From Terriglobus albidus (GTDB lineage Bacteria; Acidobacteriota; Terriglobia; Terriglobales; Acidobacteriaceae), in the NCBI RefSeq assembly GCF_008000815.1, contig NZ_CP042806.1:1550001-1614000 (forward strand): DNA of 64,000 nt, given 5' to 3'. Position numbers and translations under genes: made by a program. This document shows positions 44,966-53,709 of this stretch, piece after piece (position 1 is the first letter of the stretch; each line of letters begins with the position of its first letter). The notes under the pieces are model-generated. The model saw nothing but the letters and a program-made list of their open reading frames with translations, made no database searches and was not told the DNA's origin.

Positions 44966-44998
44966 GAGGGACTTCTAGCTTATCCCAGTCTGGTTCCG

Positions 44999-45742
44999 CT
45001 ACCCCAGTTTGGCTCCGCGATAGAGGCCGGCGATGCCGAAGGTGTAGGGGGTCCAGGTGGTGTGGGTGTATCCGGCGGTTTCCATCTTGCGCAGCATTTC
45101 GGGGGGCTTGGGGAAGCGGCCTACGGATGCGGGAAGGTAAGCATAGGCGGATGCGCTGCGGGAGATGGCGGCCCCGATGGCCGGTAGCACGCGGCGGAAG
45201 TAGAAAGCATAGAGCTTGCCAATCGGCCCGCCGGGCTGGTTGAAGTCGAGGATGCCGACCTGTCCGCCGGGCTTAAGCACGCGTGCGATCTCGCGCAGGC
45301 CGGCGTCATAGTTGGCGAGGTTGCGGAAGCCGAAGGCGGAGACGACGAGGTCAAAGGAGTTGTCAGGCATCGGCAGGTTGAGAGCATCGGCTTCGACGAA
45401 GCAGACGTTGTGCCCGCGATGCTTTTCGATACCACGCGAGATCATCTCGTGCGAGAAGTCGACGGCCATCATCTGCTCGGCGGGTGAGGGCCGAAGCGCC
45501 AGTAAGGCGGAGGTCATGTCGCCGGTGCCGCAACAGAGATCGAGGACGGCTGCCTCAGGCTTTGTGAGGGTATCGCGGAAGGTGGTGGCACAGCGGCGCC
45601 ACCATCGGCGATCGATGCCGGCGGAGAGCACATGGTTGAGCAGGTCGTACTTCGGCGCGATGGAGTCGAACATCTGCTGCACGGCCGCGGCGGCCTGCTG
45701 CTCGGTCATGTTCTTCCCGGGTTGCGCTCCGGTTGCGCTCAT
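44999..45742 (-). CDS. ubiE: Demethylmenaquinone methyltransferase UbiE/MenG
   Basis: SAM-dependent C-methylation that finishes menaquinone (or an intermediate ubiquinone step); 247 aa. MFDSIAPKYDLLNHVLSAGI is the family N-terminus, AVLDLCCGTGDMTSALLALR the SAM motif, LPMPDNSFDLVVSAFGFRNL and EIARVLKPGGQVGILDFNQP the later motifs. The ATG overlaps the aroB stop by 4 bp, coupling chorismate-supplying and quinone-finishing steps. Most Acidobacteria use menaquinone, so the MenG role is more likely. Confidence 0.94.
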   Translation of the reverse strand: MSATGAQPGKNMTEQQAAAAVQQMFDSIAPKYDLLNHVLSAGIDRRWWRRCATTFRDTLTKPEAAVLDLCCGTGDMTSALLALRPSPAEQMMAVDFSHEMISRGIEKHRGHNVCFVEADALNLPMPDNSFDLVVSAFGFRNLANYDAGLREIARVLKPGGQVGILDFNQPGGPIGKLYAFYFRRVLPAIGAAISRSASAYAYLPASVGRFPKPPEMLRKMETAGYTHTTWTPYTFGIAGLYRGAKLG

Positions 45743-46845
45743 GCTCCGCGCTCCTGCATGAGTTTGAGTGTCTGCTCGGTGGCGTGCAGCATCTCCGCCT
45801 CGGTGACATCGGTGACAATCTCTACCTTGCCGACGGAGACGGGAAGGATGAAGCGGCGTTGACCGGAGCGGTTCTTCTTGTCGGAGCCGGTGAGATCCAC
45901 GATCTGCTGCACCGGTGCGCGAAACTTCGGGATCGGGCCGTAGGCAAGCACGGTATTGACGATGCGTATGGCGTCGGCCTCAGGGAGTATGCCGCGTTCC
46001 ACGGAGATCAGGGTAGCGGCGATCATGCCCCAGGCGATGGCCTGGCCGTGCAGAAGCTGCTTGTACTTCGTGGCTGCTTCGATGGCGTGTCCAAGCGTGT
46101 GACCGAAGTTGAGGATCATGCGCAGGCCGTTCTCGCGCTCGTCGATGCCGACGACCTCTGCCTTCATCTTCACGGAAGCGGTGACGACCTTTTCAAGAGC
46201 TTTGGGATCGCCTTTGAGAATGGCCTTCGACTCCGACTCCATGTAGCGGAAGAGACGCGGCATGCGGATGACACCGGCTTTGACAGACTCCTGCAGACCG
46301 GCGCGCAGCTCGGCGGGGGGCAGAGTCTTGAGGATGTCGATATCGATGAAGACGCCAAGGGGTTGATGGAAGCTGCCGACGAGGTTTTTGCCGGCTCGCA
46401 GATTGACGCCGGTCTTGCCGCCGACCGAGGAGTCCACCTGTGCGAGCAGCGTGGTGGGCACCTGGATGAAGCGGATGCCGCGCATGTAGATGGCCGCCAG
46501 GAAACCGGTGATGTCTCCGATCACACCGCCGCCAAGGGCGATGAGGACGGAGTCGCGGTCGGCCTTGTTCTCGGCGAGATGCTCAAGAAGGCTCTCAACC
46601 GCTGCGAAGCGCTTGTGCGACTCGCCGGAGGGATGCAGCAGCACGACGGGCTTCGCGTCCTTGGGGAAGGAGGCGAGGAACTTTCGCTGCCACAGCTTCC
46701 AGATCTCAGGAGTCGTGACGACGAAGAGCCGTGTCGAGGGAGAACCGGTGAGTTTGGCGATGCGGCGGGAGAGCGTTGGCAGAAGGCCGCGGCCGATGAC
46801 GACGTTGTAGTTCGCCGTAGGCGTATTTACTGCGATAACTGGCAC
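45739..46845 (-). CDS. aroB: 3-dehydroquinate synthase
   Basis: Second shikimate-pathway enzyme, converting DAHP to 3-dehydroquinate; 368 aa. LIALGGGVIGDITGFLAAIY binds NAD, RFIQVPTTLLAQVDSSVGGK and TGVNLRAGKNLVGSFHQPLG surround the active site, and LRMILNFGHTLGHAIEAATK carries His metal ligands. Complete. It is coupled to ubiE and divergent from nadB with only 6 bp between the start codons as drawn. Confidence 0.96.
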   Translation of the reverse strand: MPVIAVNTPTANYNVVIGRGLLPTLSRRIAKLTGSPSTRLFVVTTPEIWKLWQRKFLASFPKDAKPVVLLHPSGESHKRFAAVESLLEHLAENKADRDSVLIALGGGVIGDITGFLAAIYMRGIRFIQVPTTLLAQVDSSVGGKTGVNLRAGKNLVGSFHQPLGVFIDIDILKTLPPAELRAGLQESVKAGVIRMPRLFRYMESESKAILKGDPKALEKVVTASVKMKAEVVGIDERENGLRMILNFGHTLGHAIEAATKYKQLLHGQAIAWGMIAATLISVERGILPEADAIRIVNTVLAYGPIPKFRAPVQQIVDLTGSDKKNRSGQRRFILPVSVGKVEIVTDVTEAEMLHATEQTLKLMQERGA

Positions 46846-46851
46846 AGCTTT

Positions 46852-48429
46852 ATGGTATCGCGATCAGAAGCGTACCCTGTGAGGGTGAGTGCCGCGGAAC
46901 GTTTTGATTTTGTTGTGGTGGGCGCTGGAATCGCCGGGCTTCGGGCAGCGATGACGCTGGCAAAGGCCGGCAGCGTACTGGTGGTGACCAAGGAAAAGAT
47001 GGCCGAGTCGAACACGGCCTATGCGCAGGGCGGCATTGCCGTGGCCATGGGCGGTGCCGAGGACGTCGCCGAGCATCTGGATGACACGGTGATGGCAGGC
47101 GATGGCCTGGTAAACCGCGAGGCCGCTCAGGTGCTGGTAGAGCAGGGGCCAGCCCGCGTGGAAGAGCTGCTGGCTTGGGGGACGGAGTTCGATCGCGAAC
47201 AGGGCGAGCTGATGCGGACTCGCGAAGGTGCGCACTCGCGATCGCGCATTCTGCATGCGCATGGTGACGCCACCGGTTGGGAGATCGCCCGTTCGCTGTT
47301 ACGGATGGTGACAGCGAATTCAGGCATTGAAGTGCGTGAGTTCGTCACGACGATCGATCTGTTGCGGGCGGATACGGACGGTATCCGCGGTGTGGTGCTG
47401 GAAGATGCGCAGGGTGAGACGCGTGTGGTGGAGGCGTGTGCGGTGCTGCTTGCCTCCGGTGGTGCGGGACAGGTCTACAGCGATACGACGAATCCTGCGG
47501 TGGCGACGGGCGATGGCATTGCGATGGCATGGCGCGCGGGTGCCGCGCTCAGCGATATGGAGTTCTACCAGTTTCACCCCACGGCCTTTTCGCAGAGGGG
47601 AGCACCGCGCTTTCTGCTGTCAGAGGCTCTGCGCGGTGAGGGAGCCTATCTGCGCAATGCGGCAGGGGAGCGCTTCATGCCGCGGTATCACAAGCTGGCA
47701 GAACTTGCCCCGCGCGATGTGGTGGCGCGTGCGATCACACGTGAGGGTCTGACGGGCGAGGTCTATCTCGACATGCGTCATGTGCAGAAGGACCTGAAGG
47801 GGCGTTTCCCGGGTATATCGGCGTTCCTGGAGAGATACGGATTTGAGCTGGGGCGGGATCTGATTCCGGTACGGCCGGCGGCGCACTACCTGATGGGCGG
47901 TGTGCGTACGGATACGCACGGGCGAACGTCGCTGCCGGGCTTGTATGCGGCAGGTGAGTGTGCCTGCACTGGTGTGCACGGAGCGAACCGTTTGGCGAGT
48001 AATTCATTGCTCGAGGGGCTGGTCTTTGGAGCTCTGGCCGCGGAGGCGATGGTCGAGGAGTGTGGGGAGCCCCGGGCTTCAAAGGCTGTTGTTCCGTCCT
48101 CGGTTCAGGAGGGCAGCGACGTGGGAGATGTCGAGGCCTGGATTACGCATCTGCGTGCGTTGATGTGGGAGAAGGCCGGGCTGCTACGCGATGCAGCGCG
48201 ACTGCGCGAAGCGAAGGCTGAGCTTCAGGCGATGGTGTTGCCTGCAGGAGAGACGCGGCGATGCGTCGAGGCGCGGAATCTGCATGCGATTGCGATGATG
48301 ATTGTGATCGCGGCGCTGGCGCGGGAAGAGAGCCGTGGAGCGCATTTTCGGAATGATTTTCCGCAACGGGATGATGTGAAGTTTGGGAAGCATTCGGTGT
48401 TGCGTGGTAGTGTCGTTGGTTTTGAGTAG
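46852..48429 (+). CDS. nadB: L-aspartate oxidase
   Basis: FAD enzyme oxidising aspartate to iminoaspartate for NAD synthesis; up to 525 aa from ATG 46852, which has no ribosome site. GTG 46879, with AGAAG upstream, is a good alternative. FDFVVVGAGIAGLRAAMTLA binds FAD. ESNTAYAQGGIAVAMGG, EFYQFHPTAFSQRGAPRFLL and GEGAYLRNAAGERFMPRY are the catalytic segments, and ASNSLLEGLVFGALAAEAM closes the flavin site. Its partner nadA is 5 kb away under a separate riboswitch-like leader. The promoter must lie within aroB. Confidence 0.93.
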   Translation: MVSRSEAYPVRVSAAERFDFVVVGAGIAGLRAAMTLAKAGSVLVVTKEKMAESNTAYAQGGIAVAMGGAEDVAEHLDDTVMAGDGLVNREAAQVLVEQGPARVEELLAWGTEFDREQGELMRTREGAHSRSRILHAHGDATGWEIARSLLRMVTANSGIEVREFVTTIDLLRADTDGIRGVVLEDAQGETRVVEACAVLLASGGAGQVYSDTTNPAVATGDGIAMAWRAGAALSDMEFYQFHPTAFSQRGAPRFLLSEALRGEGAYLRNAAGERFMPRYHKLAELAPRDVVARAITREGLTGEVYLDMRHVQKDLKGRFPGISAFLERYGFELGRDLIPVRPAAHYLMGGVRTDTHGRTSLPGLYAAGECACTGVHGANRLASNSLLEGLVFGALAAEAMVEECGEPRASKAVVPSSVQEGSDVGDVEAWITHLRALMWEKAGLLRDAARLREAKAELQAMVLPAGETRRCVEARNLHAIAMMIVIAALAREESRGAHFRNDFPQRDDVKFGKHSVLRGSVVGFE

Positions 48430-48836
48430 TTGAACCCACACCGGGTGCCCACCTCGGGGTCCCCAACGAACTTTGTTCGTTGGGGTGAACCCCCGCAACG
48501 CTTAGGTATGTAAGAAATTAACTGCGAGTGTCCTAGGGATTGCTTTTCGTTCGCGCAAGGCGCGAATGTTTTGTTTAAGGGCACGGCTTTCAGCCGTGCC
48601 GCAGAAGACTTGGGAAGGGTGTGGCTTTAGCCACTGAGGGCATCTTTTGGGGAATAGATTTGCCCTCAGCGGTTAAAACCGCTGTCTCTGTTGGCGTTTG
48701 TATGGGACGGCTGAAAGCCGTCCCCTTAAGCAAGACATTCGCACCTGCGGTGCGAATTGGCTGCACTGTGTGCAGCAGCGAAAAAGCAGGTCCTTCGCTT
48801 CGCTCAGGATGACAAAGTTTGAAGGCTGGGTGTTCC
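48430..48836. repeat. Repeat-filled gap with serial hairpins
   Basis: No gene seen. It contains GGGTGCCCACCTCGGGGTCC and CCCCAACGAACTTTGTTCG at 48442-48485; GGCACGGCTTTCAGCCGTGCC at 48580-48600; GTGGCTTTAGCCAC near 48621; CAGCGGTTAAAACCGCTG near 48667; and a composite repeat at 48704-48814, closely similar to 42570-42670, ending in AGGTCCTTCGCTTCGCTCA. Confidence 0.75.
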
Positions 48837-49745
48837 TCAGGCGGTAGCGTGCTTCTTCGGCAGCAGTAATGAGATCACGATGGTGATGCCAAGCAGGCCA
48901 AGGATGATAGCGAGCGAGACCAGAGCGGAGACCTCGATCCAATTTGCCGCGAGCATCTTGAAGGCGGCGAAGCCGAGCACTGCGGCGAGGCCGTAGTGCA
49001 GGAAGGCGAGCTTTTCGAGAAGGTGCGCCAGCAGGAAGTAGAGCGAGCGCAGACCCATCACCGCCATGACGTTGGAGCTGTAGGCGATGAACGGGTGCCG
49101 CGTGATGGAGAGCACGGCAGGGATAGAGTCGAGCGCGAAAACGAAGTCCGTGAAGGCGATGGCGATGAGCGCCAGCGAGAGCATGGTCAGGTGCACCTTG
49201 CCCTGTTCACGCAGGAAGAACCTTGACTGGTTGCTGGAGACGGGAATGATGCGTTCGACCCACTTTGTCCACGCGGGTTTGCCGGGTTTCTTTTCACCGT
49301 GCGGCATCAGCAGGCGTACGGCGGCGAAGAGGAGGAAGGCTCCGAAGATGTAGGTGACCCACGCAAAGTGTTCCAGTAGCTCGATGCCGAGGCCGATAAA
49401 GCCCGCACGCATAATGACTGCTCCGAGGATTCCCCAGAAGAGTACCCGGCGCTGGTGCGGACCCTCGATGTGGAACTCGCGGAAGAGCAGAAGAAAGACG
49501 AAGAGATTGTCGACTGAGAGTGACTCTTCGATGGCATAGCCTGAGATGAATTCGATGTCGTAGGGGCTGCCCAGGGTGTACCAGACATACCCGGCAAACG
49601 CGAGAGCCGCGCCGACCCACATGCAGGTCGCCCAGACGGCGCGCGCAGGCGTCTGTTTGCGGCGGAGCATGAGGAACTCCCCTACAAAGAGCAGCAGCAG
49701 GAAGACGTGGAAGCCGATCCAGTCGTAGAGAGGGATCTCGCTCAT
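48837..49745 (-). CDS. TerC/Alx-family integral membrane protein
   Basis: 302 aa with about nine hydrophobic segments. Family motifs are GYAIEESLSVDNLFVFLLLF in the third helix and IAFTDFVFALDSIPAVLSI in the sixth, each with acidic residues in the membrane; also RSLYFLLAHLLEKLAFLHYG. Relatives include Alx, linked to manganese and alkaline pH, and TerC of tellurite loci. No other ter genes are here, so an Mn2+ export or metal-homeostasis role is more likely. Confidence 0.92.
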   Translation of the reverse strand: MSEIPLYDWIGFHVFLLLLFVGEFLMLRRKQTPARAVWATCMWVGAALAFAGYVWYTLGSPYDIEFISGYAIEESLSVDNLFVFLLLFREFHIEGPHQRRVLFWGILGAVIMRAGFIGLGIELLEHFAWVTYIFGAFLLFAAVRLLMPHGEKKPGKPAWTKWVERIIPVSSNQSRFFLREQGKVHLTMLSLALIAIAFTDFVFALDSIPAVLSITRHPFIAYSSNVMAVMGLRSLYFLLAHLLEKLAFLHYGLAAVLGFAAFKMLAANWIEVSALVSLAIILGLLGITIVISLLLPKKHATA

Positions 49746-49750
49746 CGGTT

Positions 49751-50677
49751 CTAGTGACCGCTCTGGTTGATGAGCCGGATCATCTCCACGAACAGGTCAC
49801 CGGAGATCTGCAGGCTCGCGGCCGAGATCTTGTCCAGCGTGTCATCGGCGGTGTGATGGTATCCGTCGGGATGCATGAAGCTGGAGGGACCGTAGTTGAT
49901 GTCGATGATGTCGAGGACGGGCACTCCGCGCTGTTTGAAGGGGAGGTGATCGTCTTCGACGGCGGACTCGAGTTTGAAGATGGAGTTCGAGTGACCAGTA
50001 TTCTTGGCCGCCTGCTTAAGCAGATCCGTGAGCCAGGGAGTGCTGTTGGTCTCGCGGTTGATGTTCAGGTCCTTGTCGGCGCACATGTCGGCGAGAAGAA
50101 AGGCCTTGATCTTTGGCAAAGTGCCATTGGCCGCCCACTTCGCGGCGATATGCTTGGTGCCGTAGAGGGCGTCACGCTGCGTATCCCAGTGGTCGCCGAC
50201 CGCCTCTTCCGCGTCATCGAAGAGCAGCCATACGGAGTAGCCCTCGGGCGGATGGGTACGGAGGACGTTGGCCATCTCCATCAACAGGGCTGTGGTGGCT
50301 CCGCCGTCATTGGCGCCAACGAAGTTGATGTTGCGCAGCGGATAGTTGGTCTCGTAATGCGATGCCAGGACGATGATGCCGTCCTTCTTGCCGGGGAACT
50401 TCACGATGAAGTTCTTACCGGGAAGGTAGCCTGCCGGGGTGCTGGCGGTGAAGGCATCCTCTTCGAACTGACCTTTCGCGATCTCAGGCGCGAAGAACTT
50501 TTTGATGAAGGCTTCGGCTTTGGCGTGACCGGGCGAGCCCAGCCAACGTGGTCCGCTGGTGGTGACGTATTGCCGGGTTAGGTCCATGGCGCGCACGCCA
50601 CTGAACTTTTGTCCCTGCGCGAAAGCACTGAGCACTGCCAGGGAGAGGAGTGCGCGGGCTACAAGACGAAGCTTCAT
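49751..50677 (-). CDS. Secreted M28 metallopeptidase / glutaminyl-cyclase-like
   Basis: 308 aa with a signal peptide (ARALLSLAVLSAFAQGQ). The zinc site includes IIVLASHYETNYPLRNINFV, GANDGGATTALLMEMANVL, LLFDDAEEAVGDHWDTQRDA, FLLADMCADKDLNINRE and SAVEDDHLPFKQRGVPVLDI. The DDAEEA and EDDHLPF pattern is closer to glutaminyl-peptide cyclotransferases than to typical M28 aminopeptidases; both have the same fold. ATG overlaps the tatC stop by 4 bp. It could be a Tat substrate by context, but its leader has no twin arginine. Confidence 0.88.
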   Translation of the reverse strand: MKLRLVARALLSLAVLSAFAQGQKFSGVRAMDLTRQYVTTSGPRWLGSPGHAKAEAFIKKFFAPEIAKGQFEEDAFTASTPAGYLPGKNFIVKFPGKKDGIIVLASHYETNYPLRNINFVGANDGGATTALLMEMANVLRTHPPEGYSVWLLFDDAEEAVGDHWDTQRDALYGTKHIAAKWAANGTLPKIKAFLLADMCADKDLNINRETNSTPWLTDLLKQAAKNTGHSNSIFKLESAVEDDHLPFKQRGVPVLDIIDINYGPSSFMHPDGYHHTADDTLDKISAASLQISGDLFVEMIRLINQSGH

Positions 50678-51456
50678 GCCTTCTTTGCCTTGGCCTCACG
50701 GCGCTTCGGGTGGACCATGTAGGCAACCAGAATCGAGAGGAAGTAGAGCGCCAGCATGGGTGAGGCGAAGAGGCACATGCCAAAAGGATCCGGCGTCGGG
50801 CAGATGATGGCCGCGATGACAAAGATGATCATGACGGCGTAGCGCACGTTCTTCCAGAGGAACTTGGCATCGACGATGCCGAAGAGCGCGAGGAAGAAGA
50901 TGAGCACCGGCAGCTCAAAACAGGCTCCGAGACCGAGGATCACGGCAAGAAAGAAGTTGGTGTAGTCCTCAATGGTGATGATGGGATTGAATTGCTTGCC
51001 GAAGCCAAGAATGAGGACGCGGAGGCCTTCGGGTAGCACCCAGCGGTAACCGAACCAAGCGCCGGCGAAGAAGAGGCCAATGGTCGCCACCATGAAGGGC
51101 GTGACGTACTTCTTTTCGTTCTGGTAGAGACCGGGAGCGATGAAGAGCCAGACCTGGTAGAGGATGAAAGGCGCGGCGAGGATCGCTCCGCCATAAAGCG
51201 CCGTCTTGAGTGAAAGGTTCAGGCCGTCGGTCGGGTGGGTGAAGTTGAGCTTCAGGTGCAGGTCGGTGAGCGGCTTCTGCACGATGTCGTAGAGGCGCTC
51301 GTGGAAGGCGTAGGCGACGGCCATTCCGATCACCAGGAAGATGACGGCGCGGATCAGGCGCTTGCGGAGCTCGTCGAGATGCTCCATCAGGCTCATGCCT
51401 GGCAGTTCGGCGCGGTCCGTTACTGCCGCCCGGGCGCGATCGATGACGTCAGCCAT
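50674..51456 (-). CDS. tatC: Sec-independent translocase TatC
   Basis: Core receptor of the twin-arginine export system, 260 aa from ATG 51456, 8 bp inside the end of the tatA/B gene. PGMSLMEHLDELRKRLIRAV is the N-terminal signature with the conserved Glu. Six transmembrane helices follow, with LYQVWLFIAPGLYQNEKKYV and FELPVLIFFLALFGIV. The C-terminus is basic. An in-frame extension upstream to 51555 lies within the opposite reading of tatA/B and is not plausible. Confidence 0.95.
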   Translation of the reverse strand: MADVIDRARAAVTDRAELPGMSLMEHLDELRKRLIRAVIFLVIGMAVAYAFHERLYDIVQKPLTDLHLKLNFTHPTDGLNLSLKTALYGGAILAAPFILYQVWLFIAPGLYQNEKKYVTPFMVATIGLFFAGAWFGYRWVLPEGLRVLILGFGKQFNPIITIEDYTNFFLAVILGLGACFELPVLIFFLALFGIVDAKFLWKNVRYAVMIIFVIAAIICPTPDPFGMCLFASPMLALYFLSILVAYMVHPKRREAKAKKA

Positions 51457-51964
51457 GGGTCTCCTGCGTGGTGTGCGTGTGGGCTGGATCCAGATGCTGA
51501 TCGAGCTCGGAAGGAATTTGCGGGATGGGCTCGGACAGAATGGGCTCGGCCCCAATGGTCTCGGATCTAACGGCCTCGACCGGAACGGAATCTACCAAAG
51601 CGCTGACGGCGTCAGCTTCAGTCTGCGTAGCCGGGTCGGCTGACGTGGAGGCTTCCGTTTCGCTGGAGCCGGCCGGAGTCGGCAGGCCGGTGGAGGGAGG
51701 CATGATGCTTACCTCACCCTCGGTCGCAATAGGCTTGACGGCCTCGGGGCCTGCTTCCTTGGCTTGCTCGGCGAGTTTTTTGCGTTCCTCGGCTTGCTCG
51801 GAGAGGCGTAACTCCTCTTCCATCTGATACTTGAACTCATTGGAGGCGCGGCGGAACTCGGCCATCAGCTTTCCGAGCTGACGGGCGAGTTCCGGCAGCT
51901 TCTTGGGCCCGAAGAGGAGCAGGGCCAGGAAGAAAAGAAAGACGCTATCGGCAAAGCTGGGCAT
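51449..51964 (-). CDS. TatA/TatB-family translocase subunit with long acidic tail
   Basis: 171 aa from ATG 51964 (ATG 51979 possible). A short N-terminal helix (FADSVFLFFLALLLFGPKKL) with the FGPKKLPELARQLGK hinge, then an amphipathic helix (FRRASNEFKYQMEEELRLSE). A long Pro/Ser/Thr/Glu/Ala tail ends in HTHTTQETHG. Size suggests TatB, but the hinge reads FGPKKLPE, as in TatA. Only one such gene is here, so it may serve both roles or have a second paralogue elsewhere. It overlaps tatC by 8 bp. Confidence 0.88.
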   Translation of the reverse strand: MPSFADSVFLFFLALLLFGPKKLPELARQLGKLMAEFRRASNEFKYQMEEELRLSEQAEERKKLAEQAKEAGPEAVKPIATEGEVSIMPPSTGLPTPAGSSETEASTSADPATQTEADAVSALVDSVPVEAVRSETIGAEPILSEPIPQIPSELDQHLDPAHTHTTQETHG

Positions 51965-52050
51965 CGCTACCAGCATCATAGCGGAGCCGACCCAATGCTG
52001 TAGACTGAGGTTGTTACGGGGCGTTCACCGCCCTGTAAAGAAGCTTGCAT

Positions 52051-52180
52051 CGGAGGGCTGCCCTGGGGCGTCTTATGGGTGCAGGACGTGGTTGCAACAT
52101 CCCCGTGGGCTGGGCCGAAGGGCAGCGAGTCCACTGCAGCCATCGCAGTAATGCTTTCAACATCCCCGTTGCGCCAAGAG
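52051..52180 (+). promoter_or_regulatory. NAD+-I (nadA motif) riboswitch-like leader, two tandem domains
   Basis: Upstream of nadA two domains repeat in tandem, each ending CAACATCCCCGT (52095 and 52158, 63 bp apart) and opened by GGGCTGC (52055) or GGGCAGC (52120). In domain 1 GGGG (52065-52068) can pair with CCCC (52101-52104), enclosing CGTC/GACG. In domain 2 ACTGC/GCAGT (52133-52149) forms a hairpin. The nadA motif is a known tandem NAD+-sensing RNA found mostly in Acidobacteria before nadA. The match is from memory of that class; no covariance model was run. Confidence 0.75.
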
Positions 52181-52203
52181 CGTGACTGAAGGCAGGAAGA
52201 GAA

Positions 52204-53328
52204 GTGAGTGTTCTGGAAGAAGTACTGGAATCGCCGCAGGCTGACGTCTGCTCGCTGGACAACTATCTGTCCCAACCCGACCACACCATGGATGCCCGTA
52301 TCGCAACCGCACGCAAGATTCTGGGCAAAACCACCATCATCCTGGGGCATCACTACCAGCGCGATGAGGTGATCCGCTTTGCCGACTACACCGGCGACAG
52401 TTACAAGCTTTCGAAGGTGGCGGCGCAGACCGACGCGAAGTATCTGATCTTCTGCGGCGTGCACTTCATGGCTGAGAGCGCCGATGTCCTGGGCAAGGGC
52501 GGGCAGCAGGTAATACTGCCGGATCTGAACGCCGGATGTTCCATGGCGGATATGGCAGAGATCGGCCAGGTAGAGGACTGTTGGGAGCAGTTAGAACGGG
52601 CCGGGGTTGCGGCGGATGTGATGCCGCTGACCTATATGAACTCCTCGGCGGCAATCAAAGCCTTCTGCGGCGAGCGCGGCGGACTGGTCTGTACCTCGTC
52701 GAACGCACCGGGAGCCTTTACCTGGGCCTTCGACCGCAAAGAAAAGATTTTGTTCCTCCCCGACCAGCATCTTGGCCGTAATACGGCGTATGCGATGGGC
52801 ATCGGGCTGGACGAGATGGTGGTATGGGATCCGTGGGTGATCGGCGGCGGTGTCTCGCCGGCGAAGCTGAAGGCCGCGAAGGTGATCCTGTGGAAGGGCC
52901 ATTGTTCAGTGCATCAGCGCTTCCTGCCGCAGCATGTGGACCAGGTGCGGGCGAACTATCCGGGGATCCAGGTAATTGTGCATCCGGAGTGCCGGTGGGA
53001 GGTCTGCCAGAAGGCAGACGCTACGGGATCGACCGAGAAGCTGATTGAGGTGATTGAGCGTGCACCCGAGGGCGCGATGTTTGCCGTGGGGACCGAGATC
53101 CACCTGGTCAATCGCATGGCGAAGCTCTTCGAAGGCCGCAAGAAGATTATCACGCTGGATGATTCGGGCTGTCTGTGCACGACGATGTATCGCATCAGCC
53201 CGCAGCACCTGGCATGGGCGCTGGAGAACCTGGTTGAGGGCAACGTTGTCAACCGCATCAAGGTGGATGACGACGTGAAGCACTGGGCCCGAGTGGCGCT
53301 GGATCGGATGCTGGAAATCACGGTCTAG
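52204..53328 (+). CDS. nadA: Quinolinate synthase A
   Basis: [4Fe-4S] enzyme condensing iminoaspartate (from NadB) with dihydroxyacetone phosphate; 374 aa from GTG 52204, with AGGAAG upstream. TTIILGHHYQRDEVIRFADY binds substrate. The cluster cysteines lie in YLIFCGVHFMAESADVLGK, RGGLVCTSSNAPGAFTWAF and LDDSGCLCTTMYRI, and VHPECRWEVCQKADATGST is the late motif. It follows a riboswitch-like leader that would shut it down when NAD+ is abundant. The next gene begins 2 bp after its stop. Confidence 0.96.
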   Translation: MSVLEEVLESPQADVCSLDNYLSQPDHTMDARIATARKILGKTTIILGHHYQRDEVIRFADYTGDSYKLSKVAAQTDAKYLIFCGVHFMAESADVLGKGGQQVILPDLNAGCSMADMAEIGQVEDCWEQLERAGVAADVMPLTYMNSSAAIKAFCGERGGLVCTSSNAPGAFTWAFDRKEKILFLPDQHLGRNTAYAMGIGLDEMVVWDPWVIGGGVSPAKLKAAKVILWKGHCSVHQRFLPQHVDQVRANYPGIQVIVHPECRWEVCQKADATGSTEKLIEVIERAPEGAMFAVGTEIHLVNRMAKLFEGRKKIITLDDSGCLCTTMYRISPQHLAWALENLVEGNVVNRIKVDDDVKHWARVALDRMLEITV

Positions 53329-53330
53329 CC

Positions 53331-53702
53331 ATGGGCATGCTGGGTGCCATATTCAGCTCCTGGTTCCCGTCGCAGGCTGAGGAGAATGCGGCTTTCGGGC
53401 GGGTGGTTACGGACCAGATGCCGTATCTCTTTGCAGGGGCGGGAGCGAAACTCCTGCCTCTCTACGGTCCGAATCGGCGCGCGACCGGAGGGGTTCTGGT
53501 AACTGCAGAGCTCGATGACCTGCGCTTTCAATTCACAAGTTTCAGAGGTGAACTCTGCTGCTATGTCGTGGTCCTGGCAGAGCCAATTGAGCTGCATCGG
53601 CTTATTCAGGGCCTCCATTGGAGTAGCTGGTCTGAGCTGGATGAGTACCTTCGATATCGTCTTCCAGATCTGAGGGCCGCAGTCGCAGAGTTAGGGGCAT
53701 AA
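53331..53702 (+). CDS. Conserved-looking small protein of unknown function
   Basis: 123 aa starting 2 bp after nadA. Segments AFGRVVTDQMPYLFAGAGAK, GGVLVTAELDDLRFQFTSF, CCYVVVLAEPIELHRLIQGL and SWSELDEYLRYRLPDLRAAV read as a compact alpha/beta protein without signal peptide or membrane helix. Tight spacing to nadA and to the DUF2203 gene 7 bp downstream argues that it is real. I do not recognise a family. Confidence 0.7.
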   Translation: MGMLGAIFSSWFPSQAEENAAFGRVVTDQMPYLFAGAGAKLLPLYGPNRRATGGVLVTAELDDLRFQFTSFRGELCCYVVVLAEPIELHRLIQGLHWSSWSELDEYLRYRLPDLRAAVAELGA

Positions 53703-53709
53703 TGGTCGT

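Noticed and set aside
45733-46851. Long open frame continuous with nadB, opposite to aroB
   Set aside because: It is the antisense of aroB, which has full catalytic motifs; the flavoprotein homology begins only near 46890.
51457-51555. N-terminal extension of tatC
   Set aside because: It lies inside the tatA/B coding region and reads as Pro/Ser/Arg-rich sequence, while TatC begins with the MSLMEHLDELR segment soon after 51456.
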